In this document: one piece after another, positions 15,108 to 21,592 of the stretch | Numbering within the stretch: the first letter of the stretch is position 1 | Layout: each line of letters begins with the position of its first letter | From: an uncultured Bacteroides sp. | GTDB lineage: Bacteria > Bacteroidota > Bacteroidia > Bacteroidales > Bacteroidaceae | DNA: 21,592 bases | Direction of reading: 5' to 3' | Assembly (NCBI GenBank): GCA_905198575.1 | Contig: CAJKDC010000045.1 | Coordinates: 1-21,592 of the forward strand | The notes under the pieces: model-generated | What the model was told of the DNA's origin: nothing | What the model saw: the letters and a program-made list of their open reading frames with translations, nothing else | Databases searched by the model: none | Program-made: the position numbers and the translations under genes

Positions 15108-16469
15108 TTAAATCTTTGCTTCTGTGTGCGGGTGTTTCTTGAAAAATTGAAACTGTTTGTAAAGCATGATTCCTGCTATGATGGATGCCAACAAATCGGA
15201 GATAGGCATGCTGTACCATACTCCTGCAACCCCAAAGAATTGTGGAAGAATGAGCAGGCAGGGAACCAATATCAGAACTTGTCTGCTTAGAGAAAGGAAA
15301 ATAGCCTTGTTGGCCATTCCGATGCTTTGAAAGAAGTTGGAGGTTACCATCTGGAAACCTATAATGGGGAAAAACATTACCACAATTTGCAGTCCTTTGG
15401 CCGATAGCTGGATTAAAGTTTCGTGACTGGTGAATAATGAAACAGCCAAACGTGGCAGCAATTCTCCTAAAAGGAAACCGCAACTGGTTACAATGGTAGC
15501 CCAAATGATGGTTTGTTTCAGAACCTGGTTTACGCGGTGGTAAGCTTGGGCTCCGAAGTTGTATCCTGCTATCGGTTGCATACCTTGATTCAATCCCATG
15601 ACAATCATAACAAACAGGAATACGATTCGGTTTACAATTCCGAATGCGCCAATGGCCAGGTCACCATCGTATTTTTTCAAACCATTGTTGATGAGTATGA
15701 CAATAAAGCAAGAGGCCAGATTCATCAGAAAAGGAGCCATACCAATGGCAATGGTATTTTTTACGATATCTCCCTGTAGTTTGTAGATACCTTTGTGGAG
15801 ATGAAGCAATTCGTTCTTGTTTGTGAAGATTCTGAATTGCCATAATAGTGAAATAATTTGGGCTAAAATGGTGGCAATAGCTGCTCCCTCTATACCCCAT
15901 TTAAATCCATAAATGAATATCGGGTCCAGAATCGTATTGATGATAACGGTATTGATGGTTGCATACATTGCTTTTTGGGGATGTCCGGCAGAACGGAGCA
16001 CTGCATTCAGTCCCAGATACATGTGAGTTACAACATTTCCCAGCAAAATAATTTCCATGTAATCTCTGGCATAAGGAAGCGTAGCTTCACTGGCTCCGAA
16101 AAAATATAGGATAGGATTGAGAAATAGTAGCGTGATGATACTAAACCCGATACCGATAATCAGATTGAGTGAAACTACATTACCTAATATTTTCTGCGCG
16201 GTTTTGTAATCCTTTTGTCCTAATTTTACAGAAATTAGGGTAGAAGCACCTACTCCGACCAAAGAGCCAAAAGCTGCAGCCAAGTTCATTAATGGAAATG
16301 TAATAGCCAGACCCGATATGGCCATAGGACCGACACCGTGACCGATGAAAATACTGTCTACCATGTTATACAGTGAAGATGCTGTCATTGCAATAATTGC
16401 AGGGATAGCATACTGCACCAATAATTTACCGATAGGTTGGGTACCAAGTTCTGTTGCTGTTCCTTTCAT
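15108..16469 (-). CDS. MATE-family efflux transporter
   Basis: The 453-residue inner-membrane protein shows about twelve hydrophobic helices and the MATE features: PIGKLLVQYAIPAIIAMTASSLYNMVDSIFIG at the N terminus, GLAITFPLMNL, VGASTLISVKLGQKD in the first half, and GLNQGMQPIAGYNFGAQ in the second half, which is the matching segment of repeat two. Members expel cationic drugs or metabolites using Na+ or H+ gradients; the substrate here cannot be told. A longer frame runs 28 codons upstream, but its translation is basic and unrelated to the family and crosses the proposed promoter, so the ATG at 16469 is used. It is divergent from the subtilase gene. Confidence 0.92.
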   Translation of the reverse strand: MKGTATELGTQPIGKLLVQYAIPAIIAMTASSLYNMVDSIFIGHGVGPMAISGLAITFPLMNLAAAFGSLVGVGASTLISVKLGQKDYKTAQKILGNVVSLNLIIGIGFSIITLLFLNPILYFFGASEATLPYARDYMEIILLGNVVTHMYLGLNAVLRSAGHPQKAMYATINTVIINTILDPIFIYGFKWGIEGAAIATILAQIISLLWQFRIFTNKNELLHLHKGIYKLQGDIVKNTIAIGMAPFLMNLASCFIVILINNGLKKYDGDLAIGAFGIVNRIVFLFVMIVMGLNQGMQPIAGYNFGAQAYHRVNQVLKQTIIWATIVTSCGFLLGELLPRLAVSLFTSHETLIQLSAKGLQIVVMFFPIIGFQMVTSNFFQSIGMANKAIFLSLSRQVLILVPCLLILPQFFGVAGVWYSMPISDLLASIIAGIMLYKQFQFFKKHPHTEAKI

Positions 16470-16498
16470 TTTTGTAAATCTTGTTCTTTTTCGACCTG

Positions 16499-16529
16499 CA
16501 AATGTACGAATATTTCTTTGCAAGGGAAA
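16499..16529 (-). promoter_or_regulatory. Promoter for the MATE gene
   Basis: On the minus strand TTTC (16529-16526), a 19-base spacer and TACATTTG (16506-16499). The -7 box is exact and the -33 box has one mismatch. The leader would be about 24 nt. It overlaps the upstream side of the divergent subtilase promoter. Confidence 0.65.
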
Positions 16530-16536
16530 ACTTATG

Positions 16537-16544
16537 TATCTTTG
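16537..16544 (+). promoter_or_regulatory. Promoter -7 box for the subtilase-xseAB operon
   Basis: TATCTTTG is an exact -7 match, 20 bases before the ATG at 16565. A TTTG at 16517-16520 could be the -33 element, though the 16-base spacer is short. The leader would be about 14 nt. Confidence 0.55.
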
Positions 16545-16564
16545 CTTTTTCAAAAAGAGTGCGT

Positions 16565-17935
16565 ATGATTAAAAAAGGTGTATTGCTATTTTTAGTATAT
16601 CTAAGTATCGGATTTTCAGTGCAGGCAGCTTCAACTATGATGTTCCGAATCTCGTTTACCGATAAGCGTGGAACTGTAGGTTCTTTAGAGCATCCTGAGA
16701 ATTTTCTTTCTATGAAATCTTTGGAAAGAAGACAAAAACAGCAGCTTATGCTTGATTCCACAGACTTACCGGTTTCTCAGGTTTATATAAAAGAAGTGTT
16801 GAGTCGGGGAGTTCGTCTCGTAACAATGAGTAAATGGAACAATACAATTGTCGTTGAGGCTAAGAGTGATATGCCTGTTGAAAAGTTACAGCAATTACCT
16901 TTTGTTTCTGCGGTAAAGAAAGTATGGACTTCGTCGGATATCGCTCCTGTATACGATGCAGACCGGAAAAAGAAAGTTCAGGGAAAAGGGAAAAGACAGA
17001 AAAGCAGTTATGGAGTAGGTTTTGCTCAACTGGCGATTCACAAGGGAGAGTGTTTGCACAAAGCCGGTTATCGGGGAGAAGGCATTGAAATTGCAGTTAT
17101 TGATGCCGGTTTTCAGAATGTCGATGTCATTGGTATTTTTAAGAAAATGCATTTAAAAGGGACAAGAGATTTTGTGAATCCTCATTCGGATATTTTTGCC
17201 GAACATAATCATGGTACAAAAGTTCTTTCGTGTATGGCAGCTAATGAGCCTCATGTGATGGTTGGTTCTGCACCGGAAGCTAGTTATTGGCTGTTGCGCA
17301 GTGAAGATGATTATACAGAGCAACCTGTAGAAGAAGATTATTGGGTAGCTGCTGCAGAGTATGCTGATAGTTTGGGGGTTGATATTGTGAATACTTCATT
17401 GGGATATTATGAGTTTGATGATCCGGAAGCTAATTATACGTATCGCGAATTGGACGGTCATACTTCTCCGATGTCTGTGGCAGCATCTCTGATGGCCGGA
17501 AAGGGTATGGTATTGGTTTGCAGTGCCGGTAACTCTGGTAAAGAATCCTGGAAAAAAATTACACCACCGGCAGATGCTGTAAATATCTTATCGGTAGGTG
17601 CAGTGAATGTAGATGGTATTAATGCGGATTTTTCTTCGATAGGAAACACTGCAGATAACCGCATAAAACCGGATATTATGTCAGTCGGGTTTAATGCCAG
17701 TGTGGTGAGTGAGAATGGAATACCTTCGTATGCGCATGGAACTTCTTTTGCTGCACCGGTCTTTTGCGGACTGGTTGCCTGTCTGTGGCAGGCATGCCCA
17801 TGGCTTACGGCTATGCAGTTGATTAAGCTGATTCAGCAGTCGGCAGACAGGGCCGATTTTCCAGATAATATTTTTGGATATGGTGTTCCGGATGTGTGGA
17901 AGTGTTATCAGGAAGCTATTAAACTAAAGAAATGA
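16565..17935 (+). CDS. Secreted S8 (subtilisin-like) serine peptidase
   Basis: The 456-residue precursor has a signal peptide (MIKKGVLLFLVYLSIGFSVQ, likely cleaved after QA at 21) and an apparent propeptide-like region to about 145. The S8 catalytic residues are all present: D180 in IAVIDAGF, H216 in EHNHGTKV, the oxyanion N323 in SAGNSG, and S394 in HGTSFAAP. The length fits a single catalytic domain without C-terminal anchors, so the enzyme is probably periplasmic or exported. A longer frame starts at TTG 16481 but crosses the promoter; the ATG at 16565 begins the signal peptide. Its stop overlaps the start of xseA, so the exported protease is the first gene of an operon with a cytosolic nuclease. 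The natural substrate is unknown. Confidence 0.92.
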   Translation: MIKKGVLLFLVYLSIGFSVQAASTMMFRISFTDKRGTVGSLEHPENFLSMKSLERRQKQQLMLDSTDLPVSQVYIKEVLSRGVRLVTMSKWNNTIVVEAKSDMPVEKLQQLPFVSAVKKVWTSSDIAPVYDADRKKKVQGKGKRQKSSYGVGFAQLAIHKGECLHKAGYRGEGIEIAVIDAGFQNVDVIGIFKKMHLKGTRDFVNPHSDIFAEHNHGTKVLSCMAANEPHVMVGSAPEASYWLLRSEDDYTEQPVEEDYWVAAAEYADSLGVDIVNTSLGYYEFDDPEANYTYRELDGHTSPMSVAASLMAGKGMVLVCSAGNSGKESWKKITPPADAVNILSVGAVNVDGINADFSSIGNTADNRIKPDIMSVGFNASVVSENGIPSYAHGTSFAAPVFCGLVACLWQACPWLTAMQLIKLIQQSADRADFPDNIFGYGVPDVWKCYQEAIKLKK

Positions 17936-19248
17936 TGGAAAAGCAGGTTTTGTCCTTATACGAGTTGAATGGCCTTGTCAGGCGCAGTATACAAGCCTGT
18001 TTACCCGATGAGTATTGGGTACAAGCCGAATTGAGTGATGTGCGTTCCAATTACTCGGGACATTGCTATTTGGAACTGGTGCAGAAAGATCCGAAGAGCA
18101 ACAGTCTGGTGGCAAAGGCCCGGGGAATGATATGGAGTAATGTTTTCTTTCGGCTAAAATCCTATTTCGAAGAAGAAACAGGCCAGGCTTTTGTTTCGGG
18201 TATTAAAGTATTGGTGAAGGTTACGGTAGGTTTCCATGAATTGTATGGCTTTTCATTGACTATTATTGATATCGACCCAACCTATACGCTGGGGGATATG
18301 GCACGGCGTAGAAAAGAAATTTTGAACCGTCTTGACGCTGAAGGTATCCTTACCTTGAATAAAGAGCTGGATTTTCCGGAATTGCCGCAACGCATAGCTG
18401 TGATTTCTTCGGCCACGGCAGCCGGATATGGAGATTTCTGCAATCAGCTTGAGAATAATATCTATGGTTTTCAATTTTTTACGCGTTTATTCCCTGCTGT
18501 TATGCAGGGAGATAAGGTAGAAAGTTCTATTATAGCAGCACTGGATGCCATCAATGCCGAAATAGACAATTGGGATGTAGTTGTTATAATTCGTGGAGGA
18601 GGAGCAACTTCCGATTTGTCAGGGTTTGATACATACGATTTGGCTGCCAACTGTGCACAATTTCCTTTGCCAATTATAACGGGTATTGGTCATGAGCGCG
18701 ACGATACTGTGCTGGATATGATTTCTCATACACGCGTAAAGACTCCTACGGCGGCAGCCGAATTTCTGATAGCCCGGTTTACTGAAGCCGCAGGCAGGTT
18801 AGAGAAATGTGTATCCTTTTTACACGAAAGAGTTCCTTTATTGTTGCGCAGACAAGCTGATTTGCTGGATAAATGGGTAGCGAGAATTCCGGCAAGAGTT
18901 CAGATGCGTTTGCAGGATGAACATTTTGTACAGGAGCGGTTTGTGACACGTTTGGATAAAGCTTTGCATACCCGCCTGTTGAATGAACAGCATCGTTTGG
19001 ATCTAGAGCCTAGACTGCAGCGTGTCTGGAGTATGTATGTCGTAAAGGAGCAACATCGTTTAGAGATGCTTGCTCAGCAGGTAAAATCAGCTTCCCCTGA
19101 TGTGCTGTTGAAGAAGGGATATAGCATTACATTGAAAAATGGTAAGGCAGTAACCGATATTTCAGTTTTGGAAGAAGGAGATGAATTGGTTACGCGTGTA
19201 GCCAATGGAACTTTCCGCAGTAAAGTAACAATAAATAAATCAAAATAA
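17932..19248 (+). CDS. xseA: Exodeoxyribonuclease VII large subunit
   Basis: XseA is the catalytic subunit of exonuclease VII, which degrades single-stranded DNA from both ends to oligonucleotides and takes part in mismatch repair and in removing aberrant DNA. The 438-residue protein has the N-terminal OB-fold (about 5-105, with WVQAELSDVRSN and GHCYLELVQ), the nuclease domain with RGGG (221-224), DLSGFD (228-233) and GIGHERDDT (251-259) followed by TRVKTPTAAAE, and a long helical coiled region (about 280-400) that binds XseB. The frame begins ATGATG; the first ATG (17932) overlaps the subtilase TGA as ATGA, giving translational coupling, while the second at 17935 is also possible. XseB follows one base after the stop. 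Confidence 0.95.
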   Translation: MMEKQVLSLYELNGLVRRSIQACLPDEYWVQAELSDVRSNYSGHCYLELVQKDPKSNSLVAKARGMIWSNVFFRLKSYFEEETGQAFVSGIKVLVKVTVGFHELYGFSLTIIDIDPTYTLGDMARRRKEILNRLDAEGILTLNKELDFPELPQRIAVISSATAAGYGDFCNQLENNIYGFQFFTRLFPAVMQGDKVESSIIAALDAINAEIDNWDVVVIIRGGGATSDLSGFDTYDLAANCAQFPLPIITGIGHERDDTVLDMISHTRVKTPTAAAEFLIARFTEAAGRLEKCVSFLHERVPLLLRRQADLLDKWVARIPARVQMRLQDEHFVQERFVTRLDKALHTRLLNEQHRLDLEPRLQRVWSMYVVKEQHRLEMLAQQVKSASPDVLLKKGYSITLKNGKAVTDISVLEEGDELVTRVANGTFRSKVTINKSK

Positions 19249-19249
19249 T

Positions 19250-19459
19250 ATGGCAGCAAAAAAAGAAACATATACAGAGGCTATGAAACGTCTGGAGGCA
19301 ATCGTAGCTCGTATAGAAAGCAATGAACTGGATATTGATGCATTGGGTGAACAACTCAAGGAAGCTCAGAAACTAATCAAGTATTGCCGCGAGAAGTTGT
19401 ATAAAGCCGATGCCGAAATCAAAAAGATTTTGGCCGAAAATTCCGAAGAGGATAATTAA
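19250..19459 (+). CDS. xseB: Exodeoxyribonuclease VII small subunit
   Basis: The 69-residue protein has the XseB pattern: YTEAMKRLEAIVARIESNELDIDALGEQL, followed by a second helix with KLIKYCREKLYKADAEI. The two helices form a hairpin that binds the helical stalk of XseA, several copies per large subunit. The length agrees with the family. It begins one base after the xseA stop and is last in the subtilase-xseA-xseB operon. No hairpin terminator was seen before the next promoter. Confidence 0.93.
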   Translation: MAAKKETYTEAMKRLEAIVARIESNELDIDALGEQLKEAQKLIKYCREKLYKADAEIKKILAENSEEDN

Positions 19460-19514
19460 TCTGTAAGCATCATCTCTTATTTTGGAATTATTTTGTTGAA
19501 AAAAAACATATTAG

Positions 19515-19546
19515 GTTGGAATTTGTAAATATAAACCTTATATTTG
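19515..19546 (+). promoter_or_regulatory. Promoter for ilvE
   Basis: GTTG at 19515-19518 (one mismatch to TTTG), a 20-base spacer and TATATTTG at 19539-19546. Transcription would begin near 19553, leaving a leader of about 40 nt. No leader peptide rich in branched-chain residues and no attenuator hairpin is apparent in it. Confidence 0.65.
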
Positions 19547-19593
19547 CTGACGAGTTTTGTAAAAGAATGTAAAACATTAATATCCTATAAACG

Positions 19594-20613
19594 ATGAAAG
19601 AAATTGATTGGTCAAATCTGTCGTTTGGCTATATGCGTACAGATTATAACGTTCGCTGCTATTATCGCAACGGACAATGGGGAGAAATGGAACTTTGTTC
19701 GGAAGAAACTTTGAATATTCACATGGCTGCAACTTGCTTGCACTACGGACAGGAAGCTTTCGAAGGACTGAAAGCTTTTCGTGGTAAGGATGGTAAAATC
19801 CGTATTTTCCGTCTGGAAGCCAATGCAGAACGTTTGCAGAGTACTTGCAACGGCATCCTGATGCCTGAACTGCCTACAGAGAAGTTCCGTGAAGCCATTA
19901 CCAAGGTTGTGAAAGCTAACGAAAGATTTGTTCCGCCGTATGAAAGTGGTGCTTCGCTTTATATCCGTCCTTTATTAATTGGTACAGGAGCTCAGGTAGG
20001 TGTACATCCTGCAAGTGAATATTTGTTTGTGGTGTTCGTAACTCCTGTAGGCCCTTACTTTAAAGGCGGTTTTGCTACCAATCCTTATGTTATCATCCGT
20101 CAGTACGACCGTGCGGCTCCATTGGGTACCGGTACTTTCAAGGTAGGTGGAAACTATGCTGCCAGCTTGCGTGCCAACAAGATGGCACACGATGCAGGAT
20201 ATGCCAGTGAATTCTATTTGGATGCCAAAGAAAAGAAGTATATCGACGAATGCGGTGCAGCCAATTTCTTTGGTATTAAGAACAATACATACATCACTCC
20301 GTTGTCAACTTCTATTCTGCCTTCTATTACTAACCGCAGCTTGATGCAGTTGGCAGAAGATATGGGACTTAAAGTAGAACGTCGCCCTATTCCGGAAGAA
20401 GAACTGGAAACCTTCGAAGAAGCAGGTGCTTGTGGTACAGCAGCCGTAATCAGTCCGATTCAGCGTATCGATGATTTGGAAAACCAGAAGTCGTATGTGA
20501 TTTCTAAAGACGGAAAACCAGGTCCTATCAGTGAAAAGCTGTATAACAAATTGCGTGCTATCCAGTATGGTGACGAACCTGATACACACGGCTGGGTAAC
20601 CGTACTCGATTAA
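19594..20613 (+). CDS. ilvE: Branched-chain amino acid aminotransferase
   Basis: IlvE carries out the last step of leucine, isoleucine and valine synthesis, and the first of their breakdown, by PLP-dependent transamination with 2-oxoglutarate and glutamate. The 339-residue protein is the long (BCAT type II) form of class IV aminotransferases: LHYGQEAFEGLKAFR near 49-63, SLYIRPLLIGTGAQVGV at 121-137, the PLP lysine K183 in GTFKVGGNYA, E219 in DECGAANFFG contacting the pyridine ring, and GTAAVISPI near 281-289. The length matches the family. It has its own promoter and terminator and appears monocistronic. The ATG at 19594 is the first in frame. Confidence 0.96.
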   Translation: MKEIDWSNLSFGYMRTDYNVRCYYRNGQWGEMELCSEETLNIHMAATCLHYGQEAFEGLKAFRGKDGKIRIFRLEANAERLQSTCNGILMPELPTEKFREAITKVVKANERFVPPYESGASLYIRPLLIGTGAQVGVHPASEYLFVVFVTPVGPYFKGGFATNPYVIIRQYDRAAPLGTGTFKVGGNYAASLRANKMAHDAGYASEFYLDAKEKKYIDECGAANFFGIKNNTYITPLSTSILPSITNRSLMQLAEDMGLKVERRPIPEEELETFEEAGACGTAAVISPIQRIDDLENQKSYVISKDGKPGPISEKLYNKLRAIQYGDEPDTHGWVTVLD

Positions 20614-20637
20614 TAATCTTTTTATATTCACATACTG

Positions 20638-20682
20638 ACGGCATTTCTTTTGCGTATGCAGAGAAATGCCGTTATTTTTTTT
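20638..20682 (+). terminator. Intrinsic terminator after ilvE
   Basis: An 11-bp perfect stem (20638-20648 with 20662-20672, arm ACGGCATTTCT) has a 13-base loop that may close further through TGC/GCA, and is followed by TATTTTTTTT. It begins 25 bases after the ilvE stop. Confidence 0.88.
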
Positions 20683-20708
20683 GTTCTTAAAGATATTGCC
20701 TATCTTTG
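20680..20708 (+). promoter_or_regulatory. Promoter for trmB
   Basis: TTTG at 20680-20683, partly within the T tract of the ilvE terminator, a 17-base spacer and TATCTTTG at 20701-20708. The leader to the ATG at 20731 would be about 15 nt. Confidence 0.55.
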
Positions 20709-20730
20709 TCCAATATTACAAACCTAAGAT

Positions 20731-21489
20731 ATGGGAAAAGGAAAATTAGCGAAATTTGCAGATATGGCGGAGTATCCGCATGTGTTTGAATATCCGTATT
20801 CGGTAGTAGATGATGTTCCGTTCGAGATGAAAGGAAACTGGAACCGGGATTTCTTTAAGAATGATAATCCGATTGTATTGGAGTTAGGCTGTGGCCGCGG
20901 TGAATATACGGTAGGTCTGGCCCGTCGTTATGCCGATAAAAATTTTATTGGAGTCGATATTAAAGGTGCACGTATGTGGACAGGCGCAACCGAAGCACTG
21001 AATGAAGGACTTCACAATGCTGCTTTCCTTCGTACCAATATTGAGATTATCGACCGCTTTTTTGCTCCGGGTGAGGTGAGTGAGATTTGGCTTACCTTTT
21101 CAGACCCACAAATGAAAAAGGCTACCAAACGACTGACGTCTACGTATTTTATGAACCGTTACCGTAAGTTTCTTGTGCCGAATGGACTGGTACATTTGAA
21201 GACGGACAGTAACTTTATGTTCACTTATACAAAGTATATGATAGAAACGAACGGGCTTCCGGTGGAGTTTATGACGGAGGATTTATATCATTCGGATCTG
21301 GTAGACGATATTCTTGGTATCAAGACCTACTATGAACAACAATGGCTCGATCGTGGTTTAAATATCAAATATATCAAGTTCCGCCTTCCGCAAGAGGGAG
21401 TTTTGCAGGAACCGGATGTGGAAATAGAACTTGATCCGTACCGTAGCTACAACCGTAGCAAGCGGAGCGGACTGCAAACGAGCAAATGA
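20731..21489 (+). CDS. trmB: tRNA (guanine-N7)-methyltransferase
   Basis: TrmB uses S-adenosylmethionine to make m7G46 in the variable loop of tRNAs. The 252-residue protein has the SAM-binding motif ELGCGRGEYT (51-60), the acidic residue D76 in FIGVDIKG, and the substrate motif WLTFSDP (120-126), followed by a second acidic pair in KTDS (157-160). The usual PWPKKRH stretch after FPDP is PQMKKATKRL here; this form is, as far as I recall, common in Bacteroidetes. A basic, probably flexible C-terminal tail (NRSKRSGLQTSK) is present. The ATG at 20731 is the first in frame. It appears to be a single-gene unit. Confidence 0.93.
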   Translation: MGKGKLAKFADMAEYPHVFEYPYSVVDDVPFEMKGNWNRDFFKNDNPIVLELGCGRGEYTVGLARRYADKNFIGVDIKGARMWTGATEALNEGLHNAAFLRTNIEIIDRFFAPGEVSEIWLTFSDPQMKKATKRLTSTYFMNRYRKFLVPNGLVHLKTDSNFMFTYTKYMIETNGLPVEFMTEDLYHSDLVDDILGIKTYYEQQWLDRGLNIKYIKFRLPQEGVLQEPDVEIELDPYRSYNRSKRSGLQTSK

Positions 21490-21490
21490 T

Positions 21491-21518
21491 AAGTAATAAG
21501 TAACAAGTAATAAGTAAT
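21491..21518 (+). repeat. Seven-base tandem repeat after trmB
   Basis: Four consecutive copies of AAGTAAT occur, the second with a C in the last position, starting 2 bases after the trmB stop. The period of seven gives stop codons in several frames. No function is evident. Confidence 0.75.
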
Positions 21519-21535
21519 ATCCGGAATAACGGCAT

Positions 21536-21592
21536 AAAAAAAGTATTAAGTATTAACTTCCGCTTATATCCGCATGGAATTAATACTTAATA
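21536..21592 (-). terminator. Long inverted repeat at right edge, probable minus-strand terminator
   Basis: TATTAAGTATTAA (21544-21556) is the exact complement of 21580-21592, with a further TTCC/GGAA pairing (21558-21561 with 21576-21579) across a one-base bulge. On the minus strand the stem is followed at once by a C and a T tract (21542-21536). It fits a terminator for a gene to the right of the window running towards trmB. The stem touches the window end and may be longer. Confidence 0.6.

Noticed and set aside
16470..16564. Upstream extensions of both the MATE pump and the subtilase into their shared gap
   Set aside because: Both would run through the divergent promoters, and neither resembles its family; the inner ATGs give a normal MATE N-terminus and a signal peptide.
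21491..21518. The 7-mer tandem repeat as a CRISPR or attachment site
   Set aside because: Units are 7 bases with no spacers, and no cas or integrase gene is near.

Overview
The window looks like ordinary chromosome from a gut member of the Bacteroidaceae (Bacteroides or Phocaeicola type). The evidence is a split methylmalonyl-CoA mutase (separate large and small subunit genes), a secreted serine-type sulfatase, AspT-type transporter, PPK1 and TrmB sequences of Bacteroidetes flavour, and the promoter style. Ten of the eleven promoters proposed here have an exact Bacteroides -7 box (TAnnTTTG), and Shine-Dalgarno sequences are not conspicuous. Base composition is even and no insertion sequence, phage gene, tRNA, rRNA or CRISPR array was seen.

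Layout from left to right. Positions 1-3664 (minus): mutB (small subunit) then mutA (large subunit, cut by the left edge), the adenosylcobalamin-dependent step between succinyl-CoA and methylmalonyl-CoA in propionate production. Positions 3944-7369 (plus): an AspT/YidE-type transporter with two TrkA-C domains, a strong terminator, then an ABC-F ATPase. Positions 7449-11698 (minus): a Ser-type sulfatase, an EamA/DMT permease, an unaccompanied dTDP-glucose 4,6-dehydratase (rfbB) and a YfcE-like phosphodiesterase. Positions 11789-14305 (plus): polyphosphate kinase and a 106-residue exported protein of unknown function. Positions 14387-16469 (minus): a cytidylate-kinase-like protein and a MATE efflux pump. 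Positions 16565-21489 (plus): a secreted subtilase overlapping xseA, then xseB, then ilvE and trmB. The right edge holds a 7-nt tandem repeat and a long inverted repeat that reads as a terminator for a minus-strand gene outside the window.

No gap exceeds 300 bases; the largest is the 279-bp divergent region 3665-3943. Several start codons were moved inward from the longest open frame: sulfatase 8972, EamA 9880, ppk 11789, small exported protein 13985, MATE 16469 and subtilase 16565.

I did not find a clearly new system. The points most worth a second look are the terminator placed directly in front of the EamA start codon, the stop-free membrane-helix-encoding gap between ppk and the small exported protein, the cysteine clusters in the mutase small subunit, the exported protease translationally linked to exonuclease VII, and the direct repeat upstream of the rfbB promoter.
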